From Kosakonia quasisacchari (GTDB taxonomy: Bacteria; Pseudomonadota; Gammaproteobacteria; Enterobacterales; Enterobacteriaceae): a stretch of 64,000 nucleotides of DNA. The stretch covers positions 62,001 through 126,000 of the forward strand of contig NZ_SJOP01000001.1 in NCBI RefSeq assembly GCF_004331415.1, given 5' to 3'. Below are positions 50,642 through 59,745 of this stretch, piece after piece (positions within the stretch are counted from its first letter, which is position 1; each line of letters starts with the position of its first letter). The notes beneath the pieces are model-generated. The model did not search any database, had not been told where the DNA came from, and saw only the letters and a list, made by a program, of their open reading frames with translations. The translations under genes and the position numbers were made by a program.

Positions 50642-51070
50642 GACGTTTCGTCTAAAAGGGAGAGCAACGCGCGCGGTTGCTGGCTTTGGTTATGAGTCGT
50701 TTCTTAAGTAAATAGAGTTTGCGCACCATAAGCTGAATGAAGCGGCAGGATCACATTTAATTATGATGGAAGAATGGAGGAAGAATGGATATCTGGCACA
50801 ACAGGGAAGCCATGTTCACTGCGGAATTTTATAGGGTTATGAAGCCTATTTTGTCGCTTACAGATAAATCTAACGCGGCGATGTATGTTGTGGTGAAAAA
50901 CCACGGCTAAAAGCCATTTTTCAGGCGTAACGAGGCTGCGTGCAGCCACGGCTATTATTTACGCCAGCAACGTAAGAGAGGTTATTTGCATGACGGGAAT
51001 GGATATTGCGTTCAGCGTGTTTCCACGATGTTTACGCGGTGCCATTTATCTACTCAGGCTTATTTTGTGG
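50642..51070. other. Gap between unrecognised ORF and LysR gene
   Basis: 429 bases; only short frames without support. I see no gene. Confidence 0.4.
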
Positions 51071-51976
51071 TTATTTGCTCACTCGCTGGGGAAATATCTC
51101 CAACAGCCAGTCAATAAAAACACGTAGACGATGAGTAACGTGGCGGTTTTGTGGATACACCACATGAAAAGGGTACGGCTCTGGTCGCCATGGGCGCAGG
51201 ATCTCCACCAGCGTGCCTGCTTTTAGCGCTACACCGAGTGAGTAACTGAAGGTCTGGATAATCCCTAATCCCGCCAACCCGGCGGCAAGATGCGCATTGC
51301 TCTCATTAATACCAATCCGGTGCGCAACTTTAATTTCAGTTTTTTCGCCATCGCGCTCAAAACGCAACGGGAAAGCCCTGCCGGTTTGCGGCGAAAGGTA
51401 GCTGACCAGTCGGTGGCCGTTCTTTAGCTCGTCCGGGTAAGCAGGCGTACCAAATGTTTTCAAATATTCCGGCGTTGCACAGGTGATGAGTGTGGCGGAG
51501 CCAATGCGGCGGGCAATCAGCGAGGAGCTATCCAGTGGCCCGCCACGGATCACGCAATCCACATTATCGCTGATCAAATCCACGGCTCGGTCGGCAACGC
51601 CTAAATCGAGGCGAATATCTGGATAACGCGCCAGAAAATCCGGCAGCGCGGGGATCAACACATCTTTCGCCGTGGAGCCGCCAATATCGACGCGAAGCTG
51701 CCCGCCTGGCGTGCCGCGTGCGGCATTGAACGATCCGTCGACATCTTCGAGATCGCGCAGAATACGGGTCGTTTTTTCATAATAGTCGCGCCCTTCCGGA
51801 GTCACCGTTACGCGACGGGTGGTGCGCTGCAATAACCGCACGCCAAGGTGCGCTTCCAGCTCTTGCACCAGTTTGCTCAATGTCGCGTTGGGCATCTCCA
51901 GCGAATCTGCCGCGCGGGTAAAGTTTCCCGCTTCGACCACGCGGGCGAAAGCGCGTATTGCCAGTAATTGATCCAT
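51071..51976 (-). CDS. LysR-family transcriptional regulator
   Basis: A 301-residue LysR protein of the CrgA/YafC-like type. The winged helix-turn-helix is MDQLLAIRAFARVVEAGNFT and SLEMPNATLSKLVQELEAHL; the C-terminal part is an effector domain. ATG 51976 follows GGAGGAACTCGC, a strong ribosome site, so the longer frame to 52012 is rejected. It is divergent from the SDR gene across 165 bases and is the likely regulator of it. Confidence 0.9.
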   Translation of the reverse strand: MDQLLAIRAFARVVEAGNFTRAADSLEMPNATLSKLVQELEAHLGVRLLQRTTRRVTVTPEGRDYYEKTTRILRDLEDVDGSFNAARGTPGGQLRVDIGGSTAKDVLIPALPDFLARYPDIRLDLGVADRAVDLISDNVDCVIRGGPLDSSSLIARRIGSATLITCATPEYLKTFGTPAYPDELKNGHRLVSYLSPQTGRAFPLRFERDGEKTEIKVAHRIGINESNAHLAAGLAGLGIIQTFSYSLGVALKAGTLVEILRPWRPEPYPFHVVYPQNRHVTHRLRVFIDWLLEIFPQRVSK

Positions 51977-52141
51977 GCGAGTTCCTCCGTCGGTGTGAGG
52001 TTGATTATACACAGCAGTGAATAGTCATTTTCATTTTTCGGTATTTTTCAATAAAACCGTGAAAGGTAGAGTAGCGCCATACCTGAGACGGCAACCTGGT
52101 TTGCCGTAGGAATATCCCTTAACTGAACCGAGGATGAGAAC

Positions 52142-52891
52142 ATGAGTACACAACTGAATGGCAAAATCGCACTGGTAACTGGTGGGACAAGCGGCATTGG
52201 TCTGGCGACTGCACAAGAACTGGTAGAGCAGGGCGCGCGCGTCTTTATTACTGGTCGTCGGCAGGCGGAGCTGGACGCAGCAGTTGAACGCATTGGTTCC
52301 AGCGCTACAGGGATTCGTGCCGATGCTTCGGTAATGGCGGATCTTGACGCTGTCTTTGCCCAGATTGCGAAAAGCGCCGGGCGGCTCGACATTCTGTTTG
52401 CCAACGCGGGTGGCGGCGATATGTTGCCGCTGGGGGCGATTACCGAAGAACATTTCGACCGCATTTTCGCCACCAACGTGCGCGGCGTGCTGTTTACCGT
52501 GCAAAAAGCACTGCCGCTGTTGGTGAATGGCGCATCGATTATTCTCACCGGCTCGACGACATCAGTGAAAGGCACCGCCAGTTTCAGCGTTTACAGCGCC
52601 AGCAAAGCGGCGGTTCGTAACTTTGCCCGCTCGTGGGCGCTGGATCTGCAAGGTCGCGGTATCCGCGTTAACGTGGTCAGCCCGGGGCCTGTCCGCACGC
52701 CAGGTTTGGGTGATCTGGTGCCGGATGAGCATCGTCAGGGCTTGTTTGACGCGCTGGCAGCCCAGGTTCCGTTGGGCCGTTTAGGTGAACCGCAAGAGAT
52801 TGGCAAAGTGGTGGCGTTTCTCGCGTCGGACGCTTCCAGCTTTATCAATGGCGCTGAGCTGTTCGTTGATGGCGGCATGGCGCAGATTTAA
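52142..52891 (+). CDS. SDR-family oxidoreductase
   Basis: A 249-residue short-chain dehydrogenase/reductase. The cofactor motif is [10 protein letters not shown] (residues 13-22), followed by FANAGGGDM, catalytic Ser in ILTGSTTS and the YSASKAA Tyr/Lys pair (about residues 150-156). The region after the first beta strand (TGRRQAEL) suggests NADP(H). The substrate is unknown. First gene of a small unit with the SnoaL-like gene; divergent LysR regulator upstream. Confidence 0.92.
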   Translation: MSTQLNGKIALVTGGTSGIGLATAQELVEQGARVFITGRRQAELDAAVERIGSSATGIRADASVMADLDAVFAQIAKSAGRLDILFANAGGGDMLPLGAITEEHFDRIFATNVRGVLFTVQKALPLLVNGASIILTGSTTSVKGTASFSVYSASKAAVRNFARSWALDLQGRGIRVNVVSPGPVRTPGLGDLVPDEHRQGLFDALAAQVPLGRLGEPQEIGKVVAFLASDASSFINGAELFVDGGMAQI

Positions 52892-52945
52892 TTCACCACG
52901 CCGGGCTGGCCGTCGCTGTGCCAGCCCGTAACGCAGGAGCAGAAC

Positions 52946-53311
52946 ATGCACGCTTCAGCACTTTTGGTCGCTCAGCAGCTGATCGACAAGCATTTTGTTA
53001 TCTGGAATGGCGCGCACCCTGAACAACAGATCGCCACCTTTTCTGAGGTCTATACCGATGATTTTTTCGTTGCGGATTACGCCGATGTGGCAACTGGATA
53101 CCAGAACGTTGCGGCACTGATTTCTCGTGTGCAACGTGAGCATCCTGGGTTTTCGTTCACACCTGATTCGGTGACGTGGAACCATGGTTTAGGGCGCGTT
53201 ACCTGGGGTTATGGCCCGCAGGAAAATCCGAACCTGATACGCGGCGAAGATATTTTCACCGTGCGCGATGGTCGGCTTGCCAGCATTTGGGTATTTATCA
53301 ACACGCCGTAA
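52946..53311 (+). CDS. SnoaL-like (NTF2-fold) protein
   Basis: A 121-residue protein with the NTF2-like pattern: long N-terminal helices (ALLVAQQLIDKHFVIWNG), FSEVYTDDFFVADY, a GYQNVAALISRVQRE helix, and C-terminal strands ending RLASIWVFINTP. Such proteins act as small hydrolases, isomerases or binding partners. AGGAGCAGAAC lies before the ATG. 54 bases after the SDR gene, so they may share a pathway. Confidence 0.85.
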   Translation: MHASALLVAQQLIDKHFVIWNGAHPEQQIATFSEVYTDDFFVADYADVATGYQNVAALISRVQREHPGFSFTPDSVTWNHGLGRVTWGYGPQENPNLIRGEDIFTVRDGRLASIWVFINTP

Positions 53312-53365
53312 CGATGCGACACGCAGTGAAACCGCGCATAATTCATCGCCCGTTAAGGAAGCAGC

Positions 53366-53518
53366 ATGAACGCCTCTGCAAGTCTGCACTTTTCCAGCGC
53401 CGACCATGACAAACTGCCAGCTACAGGCGTGTGGTTAGCGTTTACTATCGCGTTCACCCGAGGCAGGCACACCCTTATTGATGCCGTGGTGCCAGAGGGG
53501 CCAGCGGCAACAGGTTGA
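53366..53518 (+). CDS. Possible 50-residue gene or gene fragment
   Basis: ATG 53366 has AAGGA 7 bases upstream and the frame codes 50 residues (MNASASLHFSSADHDKLPAT start). The end (RHTLIDAVVPEGPAATG) resembles a truncated enzyme fragment rather than a complete small protein. It follows the SnoaL gene by 54 bases. Family not recognised. Confidence 0.35.
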   Translation: MNASASLHFSSADHDKLPATGVWLAFTIAFTRGRHTLIDAVVPEGPAATG

Positions 53519-53656
53519 TGATCCGCGTGGCAAAGTGGTCTGAGATGCCGCCGTATTAAGCGATTTTCAGCAATAGCTAAGCCATTTAAATACTTTGTTA
53601 TTTCCGGCGTTCTCTCACATCGTGGCGACATGAGAATGCGGGGAGTGAACGAGTGA

Positions 53657-54622
53657 ATGGCGACAAGCAGCGCGGTTTATTTAAATGAACAACAGCGAGC
53701 AGCCGTCCGGCGGTTATCGCGCAGTTGGCTGTGGCGCAGCGAGCTGCCGACCTGGCTGGTGATTGTTACCGTATATGGCGGTTGGTTCGGTACGCTCGCA
53801 CACTGGAAAACGCTCGGCCTGCTGCCTGCAACCGCACTTTTGATCCTCTTCACCACCTGGTATTTGTCGGTGCAGCATGAGCTCATCCATGGGCACCCCA
53901 CGCGCTGGGTGAGGTTTAACCAATTATTGGGGTTAATGCCGCTGGCGGTGTGGTATCCGTACGGGATCTATCGTGATTCACACCTGGCTCACCACCGCAC
54001 ACACTTGCTGACGTTGCCGGAGGATGACCCGGAATCCTACTATTTTTCCACTCAACACTGGCATCGCCTGACTCGCTGGCAGCGAAAACTGATTCAGTTG
54101 CGTAACACCTTTGCTGGCCGTTTACTGCTTGCTCCGGCGCTGGATATTGCGCACTTGCTGGCGGGAATGGTGGCGGCGTTTCGCTTGCGGCAAGGTAAAA
54201 CCATGCTGATGTGGCTGGTACACGTTGCGCTGTTGGTTGTGACCTTCGCCTGGCTTATCCACTGTGATTTTTCCATTGTTTGGTTTGTGCTGATGGTCAG
54301 CTACCCGGCGCTGGCTATCACGAAAGTCCGTTCTTTTCTCGAACACCGCGCAGCAGATGATCCGTTAGCGCGTTCGGTGATCAATGAAGCCGCGTGGCCG
54401 TGGCGTCTGCTGTTTCTTAACCTCAACTACCATTCCGTGCATCACGATCTGCCCGCTGTGCCGTGGTACGGCTTGCGAACGGTTTACCTGCGTGACAAAG
54501 CAGCGTACCAGCAACGCAATAGCGGGTTTCTGGTGCGCGGCTATAGTGAATGGTTACGACGGTTTTTCTTTACCCCGGTAGAGGTCAATGCACACCCTGC
54601 AAGCAAAGTACGCAGTGAATAA
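53657..54622 (+). CDS. Membrane fatty acid desaturase-family protein
   Basis: A 321-residue integral membrane di-iron enzyme. The three histidine boxes are HELIHGH (about residue 74), HLAHHRTH (about 110) and HSVHHDLP (about 258). Four or so hydrophobic segments surround them. It could desaturate or hydroxylate an acyl chain or other lipid. The gene end overlaps the following gene by 35 bases, a tight coupling. Confidence 0.9.
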   Translation: MATSSAVYLNEQQRAAVRRLSRSWLWRSELPTWLVIVTVYGGWFGTLAHWKTLGLLPATALLILFTTWYLSVQHELIHGHPTRWVRFNQLLGLMPLAVWYPYGIYRDSHLAHHRTHLLTLPEDDPESYYFSTQHWHRLTRWQRKLIQLRNTFAGRLLLAPALDIAHLLAGMVAAFRLRQGKTMLMWLVHVALLVVTFAWLIHCDFSIVWFVLMVSYPALAITKVRSFLEHRAADDPLARSVINEAAWPWRLLFLNLNYHSVHHDLPAVPWYGLRTVYLRDKAAYQQRNSGFLVRGYSEWLRRFFFTPVEVNAHPASKVRSE

Positions 54623-55406
54623 CCTTTCCCTGCCGATGTATAACGTCGCACCACCAGAAACAGCAGCGCTGGGTCAGGCTTTGTGTGAACTGCTGGCGGA
54701 ACGCGGGCTACAGGCGCAGCAACTCTGGCCGCAAGGCGATCTGCTTGCCCACTGGCGGCGTGATGATGTGCTGCTCAGCCAGACCTGCGGCTACCCGCTG
54801 GTTACGCAATTACCGAATGTGCAGCTTGTTGGCTGCTTCCACTATCTTGCGTCGGGCTGTGAAGGTTTTCGCTATCGCAGCCTGCTGGTGGCGCGTGATG
54901 AGGATCGCGGTACTTCGCTCGCGGATTTTCGCGGGCGTCGCGTGGTGTGTAATTCCGCCGATTCGCAATCAGGTTATAACGTGCTGCGTTATCTGGTTTC
55001 GCAGCTTCCGGGCGAAGGACGCTTTTTCGCCGATGCTCCCCATTTCAGCGGCAGCCACCGGCAATCGCTGGTGGCGCTGGGCAACCGTACGGCGGATATC
55101 GCTGCCATCGACTGCGTGACGTTGGCCTTATTGCAACGCGACGAACCCTCGCTGTTGCATGGGCTGTGTGTGATAGCGCAAAGCCCGTTAGCGCCGGGGT
55201 TACCGCTGATCACGGCGCAACACAGCAGCGCCGCCACGCTCGCATCTCTAAGAGAGGCGTTGCAGCAACTGGTCAGCGCCGCGCGTTTTGGTGAAATATG
55301 TGCCAGGGCGTTGATTGGTGGTTTTAGCGTGGTCGCACGACAAGACTATTCTTTGTTGTTGAGATGGCGGGATGAGGCCGCAGCCCGCGGCGTCACGCAG
55401 CTATAA
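54588..55406 (+). CDS. PhnD-like substrate-binding protein without signal peptide
   Basis: A 272-residue protein of the phosphate/phosphite/phosphonate-binding (PhnD) family: LSLPMYNVAPPETAALGQAL, VLLSQTCGYPL, YRSLLVARDEDRGTSLADFR and RRVVCNSADSQSGYNVLRY. No signal peptide is present, which is odd for a transport component; no ATPase or permease gene is adjacent. AGAGGT lies 4 bases before ATG 54588. It may be a cytoplasmic ligand-binding protein linked to the desaturase it overlaps. Confidence 0.82.
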   Translation: MHTLQAKYAVNNLSLPMYNVAPPETAALGQALCELLAERGLQAQQLWPQGDLLAHWRRDDVLLSQTCGYPLVTQLPNVQLVGCFHYLASGCEGFRYRSLLVARDEDRGTSLADFRGRRVVCNSADSQSGYNVLRYLVSQLPGEGRFFADAPHFSGSHRQSLVALGNRTADIAAIDCVTLALLQRDEPSLLHGLCVIAQSPLAPGLPLITAQHSSAATLASLREALQQLVSAARFGEICARALIGGFSVVARQDYSLLLRWRDEAAARGVTQL

Positions 55407-55561
55407 TTCGTCAGTCATTTCATTGTGTTATCAAAGGTAAATGCCGTGAAAAGGGCACGTGCCGCCAAAGACAAGCCCGGAAAATTGGCTGAAAGTCATG
55501 CAAACCATTCACACTGTTGCCGTCCGGGAGCGCCATTTGCGAAACCGGAAAAGGATGAGAT

Positions 55562-56653
55562 ATGAGCAAATTATTCACAGAAGTTAATATTGGTGACGTT
55601 GCGCTGGATAACCGCATCGTTATCGCCCCGATGTGCCAGTATTCTGCCGAGGAAGGGAAAGCGACCGCCTGGCATCGGATCCATTTAGGTAACCTGGCGC
55701 TCTCCGGTGCCGGGCTGCTGATCATCGAAGCCACCGCCGTTGAGCCGCAAGGGCGAATTTCGCCGCAGGATCTCGGCCTGTGGGATGACGAAACTGAGCA
55801 GGCGCTGCGCGTGGTGCTGGACGATATTCGCCAGTACTCGCCGGTGAAAATCGGCATCCAGCTTGGTCACGCCGGGCGTAAGGCGTCGGTCAGCGCGCCG
55901 TGGCTGGGCGGAAAACAGCTTTCGCCGCAAGAGGGCGGCTGGCAAACGATCTCTGCTTCCGCGCTGGTGCACGATCCAGCAGAACGCCCGCCGCTTGAAA
56001 TGACGAAACAAGATTTGGCGCGGGTTAAACAAGCGTTTGTCGCCAGCGCCTTGCGTGCGGTGGCGTTGGGTATCGAGGTGATTGAAATCCACGCGGCGCA
56101 CGGTTATTTGCTGCATCAGTTTCTCTCGCCGCTTTCCAACCAGCGCAGCGATGAGTATGGCGGCAGCCTTGAAAATCGCCTTCGTTTCACACAAGAGGTA
56201 TTTCGCGCCGTGCGTGAAGCGGTACCGGCTTCCGTTGCCGTAGGCATTCGCATTTCGGCGACTGACTGGGTAGAAGGCGGATGGGATCTGGAACAATCGG
56301 TGGTGCTGACGAAAAAAATTGAATCCCTGGGCGGCGCGTATGTTCACGTCTCCAGCGGTGGGCTTTCACCGTTGCAAAGCATTAAGGTGACGGCGGGTTA
56401 TCAGGTGCCGTTTGCCAACGCGTTGCGCCAGCAGACCCGTATGCCGGTTATCGCCGTGGGGTTGATTACCGAACCACAGCATGCAGAAGATATTTTGCAG
56501 CAAGGAGAGGCCGATCTTATCGCGCTGGCAAGAGGCGCGCTCTACGATCCACGCTGGCCGTGGCACGCCGCCGCCGCTTTGCACGGCGCGGTACATATCG
56601 CGCTGCAATACCGCCGTGCCGAACCGCACGGAGTGAAAGGAACGGTTAAATAA
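55562..56653 (+). CDS. Old Yellow Enzyme-family NADH:flavin oxidoreductase (YqjM/NamA class)
   Basis: A 363-residue FMN enzyme that reduces activated alkenes or related electrophiles. It has the YqjM-class start IVIAPMCQYSAEEGKATAWH with the conserved Cys and Tyr, IGIQLGHAGRKAS, VIEIHAAHGYLLHQFLSP with the substrate-binding His pair, and a C-terminal FMN phosphate site (LITEPQHAEDIL and ALARGAL). AAAAGGATG precedes the ATG. Possible role in detoxification of plant-derived enones (inference). Confidence 0.92.
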   Translation: MSKLFTEVNIGDVALDNRIVIAPMCQYSAEEGKATAWHRIHLGNLALSGAGLLIIEATAVEPQGRISPQDLGLWDDETEQALRVVLDDIRQYSPVKIGIQLGHAGRKASVSAPWLGGKQLSPQEGGWQTISASALVHDPAERPPLEMTKQDLARVKQAFVASALRAVALGIEVIEIHAAHGYLLHQFLSPLSNQRSDEYGGSLENRLRFTQEVFRAVREAVPASVAVGIRISATDWVEGGWDLEQSVVLTKKIESLGGAYVHVSSGGLSPLQSIKVTAGYQVPFANALRQQTRMPVIAVGLITEPQHAEDILQQGEADLIALARGALYDPRWPWHAAAALHGAVHIALQYRRAEPHGVKGTVK

Positions 56654-56704
56654 AGCATGAATCGGTGAGCTTGCCATTCCGTCAGGTTCACCGTTGTTGG
56701 TGCG

Positions 56705-56902
56705 CTACACCCCTTTACGCACCAACTCTGCCGCTTTGAGGAATACGTCATCTTCTACGCCATCGCCCCTGCTTCTGCCTTGCCGTTCAATCTCCTGCAC
56801 GATGCTGTCACGGCTGATGGCTTTGCGTTCTGAAACGAGGCCGATCACGGCCGCGCCGATGGCTAATCCAATGAGTCCCGTGTGCTCATCATTGAACTTC
56901 AT
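56705..56902 (-). CDS. Small protein with one membrane-like segment
   Basis: A 65-residue protein (MKFNDEHTGLIGLAIGAAVI) with a short hydrophobic segment at residues 8-22, then a charged helix. A strong GGGAGGGAT ribosome site lies about 5 bases upstream of the ATG. Family not recognised. Confidence 0.6.
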   Translation of the reverse strand: MKFNDEHTGLIGLAIGAAVIGLVSERKAISRDSIVQEIERQGRSRGDGVEDDVFLKAAELVRKGV

Positions 56903-57011
56903 GCGTTATCCCTCCCGTATTTGTCTACAGAGAAATTTAGCACACCGATATATTTCCGCCATTTATCAAAATCACAGCGTAATAAGCATGATAGGTGATT
57001 GTAATACAAAT

Positions 57012-57040
57012 AAAAAAGCCCGAAGCGCGAAGCTTCGGGC
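57012..57040 (-). terminator. Terminator after the chemoreceptor gene
   Basis: GCCCGAAGC (57018-57026) and GCTTCGGGC (57032-57040) form a perfect 9-bp stem; TTTTTT follows on the minus strand. Confidence 0.92.
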
Positions 57041-57063
57041 GTAGTGAAAGAACAGAAATGGAC

Positions 57064-58728
57064 TCAGAAGGATTGCCAGTTATCGCGGCTTTCACCTGTT
57101 GATGTGGATGCCAGCGCCAGCTGCGGCGATTGACGTACCGTGCTTCTGCCCGGCTGCGTACCCCGGCGGTTCTCTTTCATGCCAGAATCAAACATGGCGA
57201 TGGTTTTATTCAGGCGCTCAGCCTCTTTTTCCAGTGAGACGGCGTTAGCTTTCGCTTCCTGCACCAGCACGGCGTTTTGCTGTGTTACGCCGTCCATTTC
57301 GGTCATTGCCTGGCCAATCTGGTCGATACCACGGCTTTGTTCATCGGAGGCGACGGAAATCTCCGTCATTAATTTATTCACATGTTCGATCGAGTTGATA
57401 ATTACCGCCATTGCGCCACCGGCTTCCTGAACCTGTTCGGCCCCGGTTTTAACGCGGGAGACGGATTCATGAATCAGCGTTTCGATCTCTTTTGCCGCCT
57501 GTGCGCTGCGGCTTGCCAGCGCACGGACTTCACTGGCTACCACGGCAAATCCACGGCCTTGCTCCCCGGCACGTGCCGCTTCAACCGCCGCGTTCAGTGC
57601 CAGCAAATTGGTCTGGAACGAAATGCTGTTGATCACGTTGGTAATATCAGCAATTTTCTGCGAGCTTTCGGAAATCCCGTGCATGGTTTTCACCACGGTC
57701 GCGGTGATTTCGCCACCTTTTTGCGCGGTCTGCTGAGCGTTTTCCGTCAGTTTACGGGCTTCGCGCACGTTCTCCGCGTTGTTACGCACAGTTGAGGTGA
57801 GCTCTTCCATGCTGGCGGCGGTCTGTTGCAGCGCGGCCGCTTGCTGATCGGTACGCCCGGAAAGCTCCTCGTTGCCTTCTCTGATTTCATTCGTGCTGCG
57901 GTAAATGCTGGTCGAACTATCCTGAATAGTTTCCACCGTGGTTCTCAGGCTCTCTTGCATGGTGCGAATGAAGGGAATCAGTTGTCCGGGGCAGTTACGG
58001 CCAAATTCGTGCAATTCGTTACTCAGTTTACCGGCGGCCATGGTTTCCATGTGTTTTTGGATCATGCGCAGCGGTTTGACCAGGAAATTCACCAGGTAGC
58101 GGTCGGTGAGAAGCAGCGTGAGGATACCGGCAATTAAGGCGGCAGCGAGCACATATTTATTAAAGATCACCTGTTCCTGTGTTTGATCCAGTAAATCGTT
58201 GGACTGGATCGCTTGCGTGTATTTTTCCGCCGTTGCGCCAAACTGTACGCTCAGCGGCGGATAGGTTTTACGAAATAAGTCGCGAAAGGTATCCGGCTGT
58301 TTATTTTTGGCTGCATTCAGCATTGGTACAATGCCGTTGTTGAGCAGGGCGTCCCAGTCGCGGATCATTGCGGCAACGGTTTCACTATCGACACCTGGGT
58401 GCTGGCTGGCGCGAAACTTCGCCAGCATATCCTGGGTAATGGCCAGTGCTTTTTCAGCGGAGGCGAATGTTTTATTCGCATTTTCATCATCGCCGGTTTG
58501 CTGGTAATCCATGGCGCGCAGCATGCGGGTTACGGTGCGGAAATATTGATCATTTCCTTTCACCAACAAGGCGTAGACATTTTTTTGCCCGGCGTTTTGC
58601 GACAGTAATTGGTCAATGGTCGAAAAGTTGTGAAATGTCAGGACGGTTGCCAGTCCCCAAATAATGCTGAAAAGCGTTAAAATGATGAGCAGCATTTTGC
58701 GGATCGTTATGTCGCGAAGTATTTTCAT
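57064..58728 (-). CDS. Methyl-accepting chemotaxis protein
   Basis: A 554-residue Tar/Tsr-class chemoreceptor. TM1 is residues 10-32, a periplasmic four-helix-type sensor spans about 35-185, TM2 is about 190-208, then HAMP. The cytoplasmic hairpin tip ISFQTNLLALNAAVEAARAG and FAVVASEVRALA is conserved. The C-terminus is NWQSF, a variant of the NWETF pentapeptide that docks CheR and CheB, so it is probably a major, self-adapting receptor. Ligand unknown. GGTAATAGAAATTACC (about 58740) is a small inverted repeat just upstream of the start. Confidence 0.95.
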   Translation of the reverse strand: MKILRDITIRKMLLIILTLFSIIWGLATVLTFHNFSTIDQLLSQNAGQKNVYALLVKGNDQYFRTVTRMLRAMDYQQTGDDENANKTFASAEKALAITQDMLAKFRASQHPGVDSETVAAMIRDWDALLNNGIVPMLNAAKNKQPDTFRDLFRKTYPPLSVQFGATAEKYTQAIQSNDLLDQTQEQVIFNKYVLAAALIAGILTLLLTDRYLVNFLVKPLRMIQKHMETMAAGKLSNELHEFGRNCPGQLIPFIRTMQESLRTTVETIQDSSTSIYRSTNEIREGNEELSGRTDQQAAALQQTAASMEELTSTVRNNAENVREARKLTENAQQTAQKGGEITATVVKTMHGISESSQKIADITNVINSISFQTNLLALNAAVEAARAGEQGRGFAVVASEVRALASRSAQAAKEIETLIHESVSRVKTGAEQVQEAGGAMAVIINSIEHVNKLMTEISVASDEQSRGIDQIGQAMTEMDGVTQQNAVLVQEAKANAVSLEKEAERLNKTIAMFDSGMKENRRGTQPGRSTVRQSPQLALASTSTGESRDNWQSF

Positions 58729-59149
58729 GATGTGTCCCCGGTAATAGAAATTACCCTTCAGGTTGGCATTGGCCCAGCTCTCTGGCTATTTCACCCTCCA
58801 TGACATTTTGACCAGAACGCGATTGGCGTTAATAAAACGGTCTTTTAACTTTTTGAAAAGATGTTCTATTTTATGGATGTTGATATCAATCAACTTAAAT
58901 ATAATTAATCAGAGTGTAGGATATTATTCCTGGACTTCGATCACATAAGTTATCTCAATAAATAATAAACATCCATTATTTTTCACCAATAACTTGAAAA
59001 GGTTATTTTGATCGTCTATCGATATTTTGATTTGAGTTAAGTGTTATTAAATTCAATTTGATGGTTATTTCTTAGTGGCCGGATAATAAGGTCGCTATCT
59101 TATTTAATCAGTGGGAAATAAAATTGCATGCTAATAATAAACGAGGGAA
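58729..59149. other. AT-rich gap before the chemoreceptor
   Basis: About 420 AT-rich bases with no gene. Should hold the chemoreceptor promoter; no clear FliA (sigma-28) promoter was seen. Confidence 0.45.
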
Positions 59150-59173
59150 ATGCCGGAGGAATATATCCGGCAT
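59150..59173 (-). terminator. Hairpin after the DUF3828 gene
   Basis: ATGCCGGA (59150-59157) and TCCGGCAT (59166-59173), a perfect 8-bp inverted repeat just past the stop codon; TTT follows on the minus strand. Confidence 0.7.
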
Positions 59174-59181
59174 CGCTGTGA

Positions 59182-59640
59182 TTAATAAAGTTTTTGTTCG
59201 TAATTATCGGTGATATTGACCACGCGCCAGATCTTCCAGACGCCTGTTTCCTTACGCGTCCAGACCTGCAAATGTTGTGATTTATTCTCTTCTACACCGA
59301 GCCAGACATCGACCACCTGGCTGTTGCCGTTGGTTTTCGCCGGTGTGGTTTTCAGCCGGGGGATCCAATCCGGGGAGTAATCCTGGGTATAGGTGAAATA
59401 ATCCGCGTCGAGAAACTCCTGTTCGGGCATCTCATACACTGTGGCAATGCGCGTCAACAATTTTTCCATCACCCAGGCCCGCATCTCGGGTTTTTGTACC
59501 ATCTCTGGCGGGAGCGTGGTATCGAACGCATGCAAATAGTAATGATAAAAAGCCGCGACACTTTTCTGCGCATCCGTGGCGGGTGTGGCGCTGACGAAGG
59601 GAAGGTATAACGCGAAAAGTAAGCTCAAAGCGAATCGCAT
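59182..59640 (-). CDS. DUF3828-type exported protein
   Basis: A 152-residue exported protein. Signal peptide MRFALSLLFALYLPFVSA, mature part begins TPATDAQ. The pattern SVAAFYHYYLHAFDTT, LLTRIATVYE, ADYFTYTQDYSPDW and the C-terminal WRVVNITDNY fit the DUF3828 family (like YbjP). ATG 59640 has AGGA 7 bases upstream; the frame extends to 59664 without need. Not lipidated here. Function unknown, possibly an inhibitor-type periplasmic fold. Confidence 0.75.
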   Translation of the reverse strand: MRFALSLLFALYLPFVSATPATDAQKSVAAFYHYYLHAFDTTLPPEMVQKPEMRAWVMEKLLTRIATVYEMPEQEFLDADYFTYTQDYSPDWIPRLKTTPAKTNGNSQVVDVWLGVEENKSQHLQVWTRKETGVWKIWRVVNITDNYEQKLY

Positions 59641-59745
59641 CGGGTATTCCTGTAAAGGCGTCATGATCGCCGCCAGAATACCATGTGAAGGGAAAAAGGA
59701 TGCGGATGAAAACCTCTCACGGGCGCGCCGTGAGAGGTGAGGGGA

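Noticed and set aside
52031..52575. Two minus-strand frames over the SDR gene
   Set aside because: Shadows of the SDR reading frame; the plus frame has the complete dehydrogenase motifs.
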